From NCBI RefSeq assembly GCF_000282575.1, contig NZ_AKJA01000027.1:1-64000 (forward strand): a stretch of 64,000 bases of DNA. The letters run 5' to 3'. Shown in pieces: positions 9,201-16,335 of this stretch (within the stretch, counting starts at the first letter, position 1; every line of letters begins with the position of its first letter). The DNA is from Herbaspirillum sp. YR522 (GTDB taxonomy: Bacteria; Pseudomonadota; Gammaproteobacteria; Burkholderiales; Burkholderiaceae_D). A program made the position numbers and the translations under genes. The notes below the pieces were generated by a model. The model saw only the letters and a list, made by a program, of their open reading frames with translations, did not search any database and was not told the DNA's origin.

Positions 9201-9539
9201 GTAGCGGGCGTCCGGCGCCGGGTCGCTGGTGGCCAACAGCACGGGCAGGCCGACAGGCAGGATAGTGATGTTGGCGGCAAATGGCAGCGATGGCCCGCCC
9301 AGCGTACGGTTCCAGTAGCGCATCGCGTCCAGCATCTGCCGGCGTTGCGATGTCGAGAAATCCCAGGCGGTGTCCGGGGCTGCCGGCGTCAATGGCGACT
9401 CGGCCGCGCTGAGGAAATCGATACGCATGCGGGCGACGCCGCGGGGGTCTTCCAGCACCACCGATTCGACGGCGCCCACCGGCGCGATGAAGCACATGAA
9501 CACGGCGCCGGCCAAGGCACCTCGTCTGAATGGGGCCAT
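6276..9539 (-). CDS. autotransporter with N-terminal zinc-metalloprotease motif
   Basis: Type V secreted protein of 1087 aa. A signal peptide (about residues 1-23, ending VGAVES) is followed by a protease-like region with HELAHGLGVN (His167, Glu168, His171: HExxH zinc-protease core). Further on, NYMSHMELKNSLMSHQEYRN lies where a metzincin-like Met-turn might be. Residues about 330-780 are repetitive and glycine-rich like a beta-helix passenger (for example SISLRLAGGESVLSGNHAL). The last roughly 270 residues read as an autotransporter beta-barrel and end in ATASWRF with the C-terminal Phe used by the BAM complex. Surface display of a protease or adhesin is inferred. It ends 7 bp from the convergent lipoprotein gene. 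Confidence 0.88.
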   Translation of the reverse strand: MAPFRRGALAGAVFMCFIAPVGAVESVVLEDPRGVARMRIDFLSAAESPLTPAAPDTAWDFSTSQRRQMLDAMRYWNRTLGGPSLPFAANITILPVGLPVLLATSDPAPDARYSTLQAVLLGRAAGIASNGNHATIVVGNEPFSDVPQAGVLPSAPSGMGLMPVLLHELAHGLGVNATVVNLAEDPTAPTAPAFAGAFNAWTSHLRDDHGRPAQPGQAILCGTCANTDQANAFDVRAERGHFSGAQVSQVLDGAMPGVPVRMHYEDGRLDANYMSHMELKNSLMSHQEYRNYSVMMEAELAALQDMGYTIDRRALFGRSLYRSGDQLVNDAGFSQRNREGAGYLAAHPSTVPLAMGLHVYGSRNTIHQRADLLSVGEGAAGVRVDGRSNTLVIAPGTRVMADGAHGRGVLFAYGRDHVLQQRGHVQAMGEQGLALSFDFGQNARGNAYETRGSYQRTFNGAVAPLLDELDGPLMRQVEVHGSVAGRVAAIDIADNAYVARIDIMRGAALQGDIRSRFVQRDGTGAPRLTALNLGVGADGRADTGFAFGYDGNISGVDSISLRLAGGESVLSGNHALHDVTIDQGATLAGNGRYRLHGAGLFRNDGVVLPQTAQGRVVIDGHYRQGSDGTLRSTIDAGGDYGRLVVSGRATLDGTLVVDAQRGWYPNDFVIAGQHWVSAGQASGRFAQLRSALASPTLAMTLAPADGSAVTVRMTRCGNAYARHGGNRYAGVGASLDAMAAASPSSDQQALLAALDFSAADGSGVSAALRQLSPLAYGAMAAGILHRTRQLDDLVANLAPHATQPGRWRAFAAPFGGVYRQSAGTELAASQGSISGVAFGMDTAARQAPGWRWGWHGALANRSASFDAHTPGRGHASSLEAGLHARFAQHPKAGAFATMQARLGVEEGRVQRQVDANGYRAGLRGDWRAAWVAAGIGGGWRWPLAHNTSVAAVAGLDGQRLQRAAAQESGAEGARLRLASSSVNTLQARTGVQWRLHQAPQQGAHWGADLGVQWIQAWHPAQQVQSASLGGAPAFTTRAAIAPRRGLEWQAGVGWQGSQATLAAALSVLNRAGQGPTTALSATASWRF

Positions 9540-9632
9540 GACTGCTCCTGACAGGCCGCAGTCGTGACGACTATCGGCGACGTTAAAAAGTCGCGAATCT
9601 ACCGATCTGTCCTTGCATTAGAAATCGTAATA

Positions 9633-9667
9633 CGACGAGATCCCCTTAAACCCTGCGAATCTCGTCG
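9633..9667. repeat. inverted repeat upstream of the autotransporter gene
   Basis: CGACGAGAT and ATCTCGTCG are perfect 9-bp arms with a 17-bp spacer, about 95 bp upstream of the autotransporter start in an otherwise non-coding stretch (9540-9760). It may be an operator or a leader hairpin. The rest of the stretch is AT-rich around 9700-9725 and shows no gene. Confidence 0.4.
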
Positions 9668-9760
9668 ACGCCCTGGCCCAGCCTCTCTTCCTGGACAATT
9701 TTTTATCTTATTTTTTCTATTTTCGAACCATCGCGGATGGTGACGGCCGTTTCCGCAAAC

Positions 9761-9793
9761 AAAAAAAGCCCGCATCGACGATGCGGGCTTTTG
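9761..9793. terminator. bidirectional rho-independent terminator
   Basis: Stem AAGCCCGCAT / ATGCGGGCTT with a 5-nt loop, flanked by A7 on one side and T4 on the other. It lies just past the leftward cupin gene and would end the aminotransferase-cupin transcript. Confidence 0.85.
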
Positions 9794-9821
9794 GCGGCAG
9801 ACAGGCGCCGTCGATGGGCTT

Positions 9822-10151
9822 TCAGTCGACGATGAACAATCTGGCGCCGATGGCGGTCGACGAGCGATGCGGCTCGGCGTTGTCGGCCACCTGGTAGCTC
9901 ATGCCAGGCTTGAGCACGAAAGTACGGCCGTCTTCCAGCTCGGTATGCAGTTCGCCTTCCAGGCACAGCAGGATGTGGCCCTTGACGCACCAGTGGTCGG
10001 CCAGGTAACCCGGCGTGTACTCGACCATGCGCACGCGCATGTCGCCGAATTGCATGGTGCGCCAGGTGGCATGCCCGGTGTCGCCGGCGTGCTCGGTCGC
10101 GGCCACGGTGCTCCAGTCGGTGGTACCGAAGGGCAGGTTCTCGATCTTCAT
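9822..10151 (-). CDS. DHCW-motif cupin protein
   Basis: Single-domain cupin of 109 aa. The first cupin motif contains LADHWCVKGHILLCLEGEL with the DHWC signature, and the second LKPGMSYQVADNAEPHRSST. Histidines and a glutamate in these motifs suggest metal binding. Its ATG overlaps the aminotransferase stop by 4 bp (ATGA), so the two are translationally coupled. Role unknown; coupling to a PLP enzyme suggests a small-molecule isomerase, dioxygenase or sensor for the same pathway. Transcription ends at the hairpin downstream. Confidence 0.85.
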   Translation of the reverse strand: MKIENLPFGTTDWSTVAATEHAGDTGHATWRTMQFGDMRVRMVEYTPGYLADHWCVKGHILLCLEGELHTELEDGRTFVLKPGMSYQVADNAEPHRSSTAIGARLFIVD

Positions 10152-11359
10152 GGGGCCACGCCTTGCAACTTGGCAGCGATCAGTTTGCCCAGGCGTTCGA
10201 CGCCGGCCCGGATCTGTTCCGGCGGCACCGTCACGAACGACAGGCGCATGGTGTTCTTCTCGGCCACGTTGGCGAAGAACGGCGCGCCCGGCACGAAGGC
10301 CACCTTTTCCTGCTCCACCGCTTCGTTGAGCAGCGCGCCGCTGTCGATGTGCGACGGCAACGTGACCCAGACGAACATGCCGCCTTCGGGCTTGCTCCAG
10401 CTGCAACCGGCCGGGAAGAATTCCTGCAGCGCACCCAGCATCGCATCGCACTGGTCGCCGTAGAGCTTGCGGATGGTCGGCACGTGCTGGTCGAGGAAAC
10501 CGTCCTTGATCGCCTCGAACACCACCATCTGCGTCAGTTGCGCCGTGTGCAGGTCGGTCGCCTGCTTGGCCTGTTCCATCTTCAGGATCAGCGGCCGCGG
10601 CGCCACCACGTAGCCCAGGCGAATGCCCGGGGTCAGCACCTTGGAGAACGAACCCATGTAGATCACGCCGGACGGGTTCATCGTCAGCATCTTGGGCAAC
10701 GGCGCATTGCGATAGCTCAGCGCGCCGTACGGGTCGTCCTCGATCAGCGGCAGGCCCAGGCGGGCACAGGTCTCGACCAGCCGGACGCGACGCTCGGCAG
10801 GGATGGTGCGACCGGTGGGGTTCTGGAAGTTGGGCAGCGAGTACAACATGCGGGCGCCGGCGGCGATGGGCGCTATCGCCTCCGGCAGCAAGCCTTGCTC
10901 GTCGCTGGGGACCGATTCGAACCTGGCGCCATACAGCGAGAACGCCTGCAATGCGCCCAGGTAGCTGGGGGTCTCGACCAGCACCTTGCTGCCTTCGTCG
11001 ACCAGCACCTTGCCCAGCAGGTCCAGGCCCTGCTGCGAGCCCGACACCATCAGCACCTGCTCGGGCAGGATCCGGGCGCCGTCGGTCGACAGCGAATCGG
11101 CGATCCACTCGCGCAGCGGCAGATAGCCGTCGGTCGGGCCGTATTGCAGCGCGACCTTGCCCTGCTGCGTCAGCACGCGGTCGAAGGCCGCCTTCATGTG
11201 CTCCACCGGGAAGGTTAGCGGCGACGGCAGGCCACCGGCAAACGAGGTGATGTCGGGACGCATCGTCACCTTCAGGATTTCGCGGATCGCCGAGCTTTGC
11301 ATCTGCTCGGCACGATGGGAGAACTGCCATTGCAGCGGGGCGGGGTTTTCGGGTTTCAT
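10148..11359 (-). CDS. PLP-dependent aminotransferase, class I/II (2-aminoadipate/LysN-like)
   Basis: Free-standing fold-type-I aminotransferase of 403 aa without a DNA-binding domain. ITSFAGGLPSPLTFP at the N-terminus, YSLPNFQNPTGRT, IEDDPYGALSY, and the Schiff-base lysine Lys240 in MGSFSKVLTPGIRLGYV are characteristic of the LysN / 2-aminoadipate aminotransferase group and of valine-pyruvate-type enzymes. It transfers an amino group to a 2-oxoacid; the substrate is not defined by sequence. The start chosen (MKPENPAPLQ) excludes a 27-residue basic in-frame extension. Upstream is a RidA gene on the same strand, downstream the coupled cupin, making a likely three-gene transcript. Confidence 0.9.
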   Translation of the reverse strand: MKPENPAPLQWQFSHRAEQMQSSAIREILKVTMRPDITSFAGGLPSPLTFPVEHMKAAFDRVLTQQGKVALQYGPTDGYLPLREWIADSLSTDGARILPEQVLMVSGSQQGLDLLGKVLVDEGSKVLVETPSYLGALQAFSLYGARFESVPSDEQGLLPEAIAPIAAGARMLYSLPNFQNPTGRTIPAERRVRLVETCARLGLPLIEDDPYGALSYRNAPLPKMLTMNPSGVIYMGSFSKVLTPGIRLGYVVAPRPLILKMEQAKQATDLHTAQLTQMVVFEAIKDGFLDQHVPTIRKLYGDQCDAMLGALQEFFPAGCSWSKPEGGMFVWVTLPSHIDSGALLNEAVEQEKVAFVPGAPFFANVAEKNTMRLSFVTVPPEQIRAGVERLGKLIAAKLQGVAP

Positions 11360-11470
11360 ATCGGTCCTACGAATTGTCTGGGGCGACCGCCCAGCCGGCG
11401 AGATCGATCTCGCCACGGCTGCGGTCGCGCGGTCTTGCAAGGGGCCACCGGTGCCGGCACGCCAGGGCGA

Positions 11471-11929
11471 TCAGGCGATCTCGGCGATCATCTCGATCTC
11501 GACGCAGGCGCCCATGGGCAACTGTGCCACGCCGAAGGCGGAACGGGCATGCTTGCCGGCGTCCCCGAAGACCTCGCCGATCAGTTCGGAGGCGCCGTTG
11601 GTCACCAGGTGGTGCTCGGTGAATTCGCCGGTCGAATTGACCAGGCTCATCAGTTTCACGATGCGCTTGACCCGCGTCAGGTCGCCGCCGCAGGCCGCCT
11701 GCAGCGTGGCGATCAGGTCGATCGCCACGGCACGCGCCGCCTGCTTTGCATCGTCGGTTCCGATGTCGCGTCCCAGCTGGCCGACCCATACCTTGCCATC
11801 CTGCTTGGCCAGGTGGCCCGACAGGAACACGGTATTGCCGGTCTGCGCATACATCACATAGGCTGCGGCCGGGGTGGCCACGGCCGGCAGTTCGATGTTG
11901 AGCGCCTTGAGCTTTTCATATACGGACAT
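11471..11929 (-). CDS. RidA/YjgF family protein
   Basis: Enamine/imine deaminase-like protein of 152 aa, slightly longer than archetypal RidA (about 128). The C-terminal segment HARSAFGVAQLPMGACVEIE contains the conserved Arg and the LPxGAxVEIE signature. RidA proteins hydrolyse reactive 2-aminoacrylate-type intermediates released by PLP enzymes, which fits its place upstream of an aminotransferase and near a threonine-dehydratase-like gene. AGGAG seven bases upstream supports this start over an ATG seven codons earlier. Confidence 0.9.
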   Translation of the reverse strand: MSVYEKLKALNIELPAVATPAAAYVMYAQTGNTVFLSGHLAKQDGKVWVGQLGRDIGTDDAKQAARAVAIDLIATLQAACGGDLTRVKRIVKLMSLVNSTGEFTEHHLVTNGASELIGEVFGDAGKHARSAFGVAQLPMGACVEIEMIAEIA

Positions 11930-12088
11930 ACGGAACTCCTGTTTTTGCATCGCACCCGGCCCGGGGGTCTCCCGGGAGGCACTTTGCCGTTGAAAAATAG
12001 ACGTCGATTATCGCAAATATCGGCAACTTTGGCCGGACAATCGCGGCCGCTGGCATATGGCCGGTCGGCTCGCAATGCCGGCACGCGC

Positions 12089-13006
12089 CTAGCGCCGGAC
12101 CGCCATGCGGCGCCCCACCGCCACCACCGCGATCACCGCCAGGGCGAACAGCAGGTTGCTCGCGTCCAGCGGCTCGCCCACCACCAGCGCCGCGCCCAGC
12201 AGGCTCATGAAAGGTTGCAACAATTGCACCTGCCCGACGCGGGCGATGCCGCCCAGCGCCAGCCCGCGGTACCAGAAGAAGAAGCCGATGAACATCGAGA
12301 ACAGCGATACATAGCCAAACGCGATCCAGGCTTGCGGGCCGGCCGACAAGCCATGCTGCCAGGCCATCGCCGCCGATATCGGCAAGCTCACCGGCAACGA
12401 GATCACCAGCGCCCAGCAGATCACCTGCACACCGCCCATGCTCTGCGCCAGGCGTCCCCCTTCGGCATAGCCCATGGCGCCCGCGGCCACGGCGGCAAAC
12501 AGGGCCAGGTCGGCCGCATGAAAACTGCCGCCGCCCTGGCGCAGGGCAAAGCCGACCACCATGCCGCTACCGACCAGTGCCGCCAGCCAGAAGCCGGCCG
12601 AGGGCCTTTCGCCAAAGCGCAGCGCGCCCAGTACTGCGGTCGCCAGCGGCAATACGCCCAGCACCACCGCGCCGTGCGAAGCCGGCACATGCTGCATGGC
12701 CAGCGAGGAAAACAGCGGAAAACCCACCACCACGCCCAGCGCCGTGATGATCAGGCTGCGGCACTGCTGCGCCGTGGGCCGCGGGGCGCGACTCCAGGCG
12801 AGCAAGGCGATGGCGCATAGCGCAGCCACGACCGCCCGTCCCAGCGCGAAGAACACCGCATCGAGTTCGGCCACGGCAATGCGCGTGGCCGGCAGCGTGA
12901 GGCTGAAGATCGCCACCCCGGCCAGGCCCAGCCACATGCCGCGCGATTCATTGCTGTTCTTGCCGGTGACGGGTACGATGCCCGCCGTTTTTCCCTGACC
13001 CTGCAT
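12089..13006 (-). CDS. EamA/DMT-family transporter
   Basis: Inner-membrane protein of 305 aa with about ten hydrophobic segments arranged as two EamA repeats. The second half has the conserved PxxxxxxxxxxGExL-like LLQPFMSLLGAALVVGEPL. Drug/metabolite transporters of this type usually export amino acids or related metabolites. The start MQGQGKTAGI was chosen; a longer frame reaches into the LysE-gene spacer. It follows the LysE exporter and the dehydratase on the same strand with 23 bp between, suggesting an amino-acid detoxification or export operon. Confidence 0.88.
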   Translation of the reverse strand: MQGQGKTAGIVPVTGKNSNESRGMWLGLAGVAIFSLTLPATRIAVAELDAVFFALGRAVVAALCAIALLAWSRAPRPTAQQCRSLIITALGVVVGFPLFSSLAMQHVPASHGAVVLGVLPLATAVLGALRFGERPSAGFWLAALVGSGMVVGFALRQGGGSFHAADLALFAAVAAGAMGYAEGGRLAQSMGGVQVICWALVISLPVSLPISAAMAWQHGLSAGPQAWIAFGYVSLFSMFIGFFFWYRGLALGGIARVGQVQLLQPFMSLLGAALVVGEPLDASNLLFALAVIAVVAVGRRMAVRR

Positions 13007-13029
13007 GATTGTTATTCTCCGTTTGAATT

Positions 13030-13626
13030 TCAGACCCAGATTGCCAGCGCCGAGTACAAGGTGGCGCCCACCATGCACACCGCAAATACGGCGGCCCACA
13101 ATGGCCGCTCCAGATAGCGGCGCAATGCGGCGCCGGCACCGGCCCACAGCGACACGCAAGGCAGGTTGATGGCGCAGAACACCAGGCAGTAGAGCAGGAT
13201 CGCCCAGGCCATGGGGAGCTTATGCAGCATCGGCATGAAGGCGGCCGCGCCCGTGATGCCCATGACCCAGGCCTTGGGATTGACGAACTGGAACGCGGCC
13301 GCCCCCCAGAACGACATCGGCCGCGCGCCGGCTGCGGCGGCACCCCCGATACGCATGCGACACAGTTGCCAGGCCAGCCACAGCAGGTAGGCCGAGCCCA
13401 GCGCCTTGAGCACCAGCGTGATGCCGGGCAGTGCCAGCAGCAGGCTGCCCATACCGATTGCGCATAGCGCGGCCAGCAGGCCGAAGCCGGCGGTCACGCC
13501 CAGCATGTGCGGCAACGAACGGCGAAAGCCGAACCAGATGCCCGACGAGGTCAGCATGATGTTGTTGGGCCCCGGCGTGATCGACGAGACGAAGGCAAAC
13601 GCGGCCAGCGGCAACAGCACCTCCAT
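13030..13626 (-). CDS. LysE-family amino-acid exporter
   Basis: Membrane protein of 198 aa with about six hydrophobic helices. The N-terminal SSITPGPNNIMLTSSGIWFG is the LysE/RhtB signature (PGPxxxxV/I), and FVNPKAWVM is the second conserved motif. Members export amino acids such as lysine, threonine or homoserine. One base separates its start from the stop of the upstream dehydratase gene, indicating co-expression; a threonine/serine-type substrate is inferred from that partner. Confidence 0.92.
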   Translation of the reverse strand: MEVLLPLAAFAFVSSITPGPNNIMLTSSGIWFGFRRSLPHMLGVTAGFGLLAALCAIGMGSLLLALPGITLVLKALGSAYLLWLAWQLCRMRIGGAAAAGARPMSFWGAAAFQFVNPKAWVMGITGAAAFMPMLHKLPMAWAILLYCLVFCAINLPCVSLWAGAGAALRRYLERPLWAAVFAVCMVGATLYSALAIWV

Positions 13627-13627
13627 C

Positions 13628-14677
13628 TCAGGCCCCCGGCTGCAGCAGCGTATCGGCCACCTCGCAGCGGCGCGCCAGCACGCGGGCGAACACGTCATGG
13701 TCGATGTTGCCCCCCGACAGCGTCACGCCCAGCTTCCGTCCCTGCAGGCGGGCGCGCAATTGCAGCGCTGCCGCCAGCGCACAGGCACCGGCCCCTTCGG
13801 CCACGTTGTGGCTGGTGATGAAATGCAGCTTGATGGCATCCATGACTTCGTCATCGGTCACCGCCACCACCTCGTCGACTTCTTCCAGCAGCACTTGCAG
13901 CGAGGCGGCATCGGGCACCCGGCAGGCGACGCCATCGGCGATCTGCGTCGACACCGGCGACGCCATGCTGCGCCCGGCCTCGAACGACAGCTTGTAGGCC
14001 AACGCATGGGCCGACACCACACCGATGATGCGCGTCTTCAAGCCCAGCGCATTGCGCGCGGCCACCGCACCGCACATGCCCGATCCCTGCCCGACCGGCA
14101 CCAGCAGCACATCCAGGTCGGGCTGGGCGCGCAGCAATTCCATCCAGTAGGTGGCCACCCCGGCGACCAGGTCGCGGTGATACGACGGCACCATGTGCAG
14201 TTGCCGCTCAGCGGCCAGTTGCGCCGCGTATTCGCGGCTTTCCTGGAACTCGTCGCCATGTTCGACCAGCGTCACGCCCAGCGCGCGCATGGCGGCGTTC
14301 TTTTCACGGATGTTGCCGCGTGGCACCACGATGGTGGCCGGCAGGCCGGCGCGGGCCGCGGCCAGTCCCACCGATTGCCCGTGGTTGCCGCGGGTGGCGG
14401 CGATCACGCCGCGCAGGCCCGGTTGTCGGCGCGCCAGGTGCTGCAGGTACACCATGCCGCCGCGCACCTTGAAGGCACCGGTGGGCGCGTGGTTCTCGTG
14501 CTTGACCCAGACCTCGGCGCCCAGCGCCCGATTCAACAGCGGCCAGGACAACTGCGACGTCGGGGCCATGCCGCGATACACCACCTGGGCGGCGCGCTCG
14601 ATCTCGGCCAGGCCCGGCAACAGGTCGCGGGCGGCATCCACGTTGGCGGTCGAATCAGCGGTAGCGGCGATGGTCAT
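13628..14677 (-). CDS. threonine/serine dehydratase-like PLP enzyme
   Basis: Fold-type-II PLP enzyme of 349 aa related to threonine ammonia-lyase and diaminopropionate or hydroxyaspartate dehydratases. The cofactor lysine is Lys70 in APTGAFKVRGG. AATRGNHGQSVGLAA is the substrate/phosphate loop and LLVPVGQGSGMCG the glycine-rich PLP-phosphate site. No C-terminal ACT domain is present at this length, so it resembles the catabolic, non-allosteric type. Likely deaminates threonine or serine to a 2-oxoacid. Operon with LysE and EamA exporters; divergent from a MocR regulator, which probably controls it. Confidence 0.88.
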   Translation of the reverse strand: MTIAATADSTANVDAARDLLPGLAEIERAAQVVYRGMAPTSQLSWPLLNRALGAEVWVKHENHAPTGAFKVRGGMVYLQHLARRQPGLRGVIAATRGNHGQSVGLAAARAGLPATIVVPRGNIREKNAAMRALGVTLVEHGDEFQESREYAAQLAAERQLHMVPSYHRDLVAGVATYWMELLRAQPDLDVLLVPVGQGSGMCGAVAARNALGLKTRIIGVVSAHALAYKLSFEAGRSMASPVSTQIADGVACRVPDAASLQVLLEEVDEVVAVTDDEVMDAIKLHFITSHNVAEGAGACALAAALQLRARLQGRKLGVTLSGGNIDHDVFARVLARRCEVADTLLQPGA

Positions 14678-14793
14678 GGTCGGTCTCCTGGGGTGGTGTG
14701 CCGGGGCACTTGCAATGTCAGCCATCGTAATCGACAATACCAGTACAGCACCGATACACTTATCCAAATAATCCCAAACATTGTCACGGCAAA

Positions 14794-16302
14794 ATGACCA
14801 ATACAGTCAAGCGCACCCGCTCCGACCCGGCGCAGGCCGGCACCACCGCCCTGCCCGCCGGCCCCGCCTCTGGCTGGCCGATACTGTCGCGCGAGGGCGG
14901 CGATTCGCTGGTGCAGCAGATCGTGCGCAGCATCCGCGCGCGCATCGACGACAAGCTCCTGCGCACCGGCGCGCGCATGCCCTCGATCAGGCAGTTTGCC
15001 GATGACCACCAGGTGTCGCGTTTCACCGTGGTCGAGGCCTACGACCGGCTGGTGGCGCAGGGCTTCCTGGAATCGCGGCGCGGCTCCGGCTTCTATGTGA
15101 AGGATCGTTCCGGCGGCAGCATCGGTGCCGGCTTTGGCGCGCCGCACCAGGCGCCGGTGGCGCCGCCGGCCGATGTCGACGTGGTCTGGCTGGTGCGCAA
15201 CATGTTTCGCCAGTTGCCGCCACACAAGATGCCGGGCGGCGGCTTGCTGCCGCCGGATTGGCTCGATGGCGAACTGATCGCCAACGCCCTGCGCGCGGTC
15301 AGCCGTGAAAACCCTTCGCTGCTGCTGGGCTACGGCACGCCGCAGGGCTTTCTGCCGCTGCGCCAGCAGTTGCAGCTCAAGCTGGCCGAGCACGAGATCG
15401 CGGCCGGCCCGCAACAGATCGTGTTGACCAGCGGCGTCACGCAGGGCATCGATACGGTGGCGCGTCACTTCCTGCGTCCGGGCGATGTGATCTTCGTCGA
15501 TGATCCGGCCTGGTTCCTGATGTTCGGCTCGTTCGCCGCGCTGGGCGCACGCGTGATCGGCATCCCGCGCGGCGCCGACGGCCCCGATATCGCCTCGCTG
15601 GCCGAACTGGCGGCACTGCACCGGCCCAAGCTGTATGTCATCAATTCGGTGCTGCACAACCCGACCTCGACCTCGCTGTCGGCGGCCAAGGCGTTCCAGA
15701 TCCTGCGCGTGGCCGAGGAATACGACTTCACCATCGTCGAGGACGACATCTATTGCGACATGCATCCCGGCCCTGCGGTGCAGGCCGCCACCCGCATTGC
15801 CTCGCTGGATCAGCTGCAGCGGGTGATCTACCTGGGCGGATTGTCGAAGACGCTATCGGCCAACCTGCGCGTGGGCTTCATCGCCACGTCCACCGAACTG
15901 GCGCGCCAGCTGGCCGATCGCAAGATGCTGGCTACTCTCACCACCGGCGAGATCGGCGAGCGGGTGGCCTACAAGGTGCTGTCGGAGGGGCACTATCGCA
16001 AGCACGCGGAGCGCCTGCGCGGACGGCTCGATGGCGTGCGCGACAAGGTGGTACGCCAGCTCGAACGCATCGGCATCGACGTCGGCGAGCCGCCCTCGTG
16101 CGGCATGTTCCTGTGGGTCGATGCGGGGTGCGACACCAACGTACTGGCCGAACGCGCCATGGAACAGGGCTTCCTGCTGGCGCCGGGCGCCCTGTTCTCG
16201 CCGGCGCAGCTGCCGTCGACCCGCATGCGCATCAACGTGGCGTCGATGGGCGACCCGGGCATCTGGCGCTTCCTCGAACGGGAGATGGACCGGCGCGCGT
16301 AG
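14794..16302 (+). CDS. MocR-family regulator (GntR wHTH fused to aminotransferase domain)
   Basis: Regulator of 502 aa. The GntR-type winged helix (about residues 38-102, including MPSIRQFADDHQVSRFTVVE) joins an aminotransferase-like domain whose PLP lysine is Lys352 in LGGLSKTLSANLRVGFIA. YDFTIVEDDIYCDMHPG is the second PLP-site segment. It is divergent from the dehydratase-LysE-EamA operon across 116 bp that contain repeated ATAC/TACAG elements (14734-14805), a plausible operator. Ligand unknown, probably an amino acid or its PLP adduct. Confidence 0.92.
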   Translation: MTNTVKRTRSDPAQAGTTALPAGPASGWPILSREGGDSLVQQIVRSIRARIDDKLLRTGARMPSIRQFADDHQVSRFTVVEAYDRLVAQGFLESRRGSGFYVKDRSGGSIGAGFGAPHQAPVAPPADVDVVWLVRNMFRQLPPHKMPGGGLLPPDWLDGELIANALRAVSRENPSLLLGYGTPQGFLPLRQQLQLKLAEHEIAAGPQQIVLTSGVTQGIDTVARHFLRPGDVIFVDDPAWFLMFGSFAALGARVIGIPRGADGPDIASLAELAALHRPKLYVINSVLHNPTSTSLSAAKAFQILRVAEEYDFTIVEDDIYCDMHPGPAVQAATRIASLDQLQRVIYLGGLSKTLSANLRVGFIATSTELARQLADRKMLATLTTGEIGERVAYKVLSEGHYRKHAERLRGRLDGVRDKVVRQLERIGIDVGEPPSCGMFLWVDAGCDTNVLAERAMEQGFLLAPGALFSPAQLPSTRMRINVASMGDPGIWRFLEREMDRRA

Positions 16303-16335
16303 CGCCGGCCCCGACACCCGGGCCGCCCAGGCCGC

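Noticed and set aside
6918-9551. Long + strand open frame (about 877 codons) opposite the autotransporter
   Set aside because: Composition is Ala/Gly/Arg/His-rich without domains; the minus strand gives a complete signal peptide, HExxH motif and C-terminal barrel.
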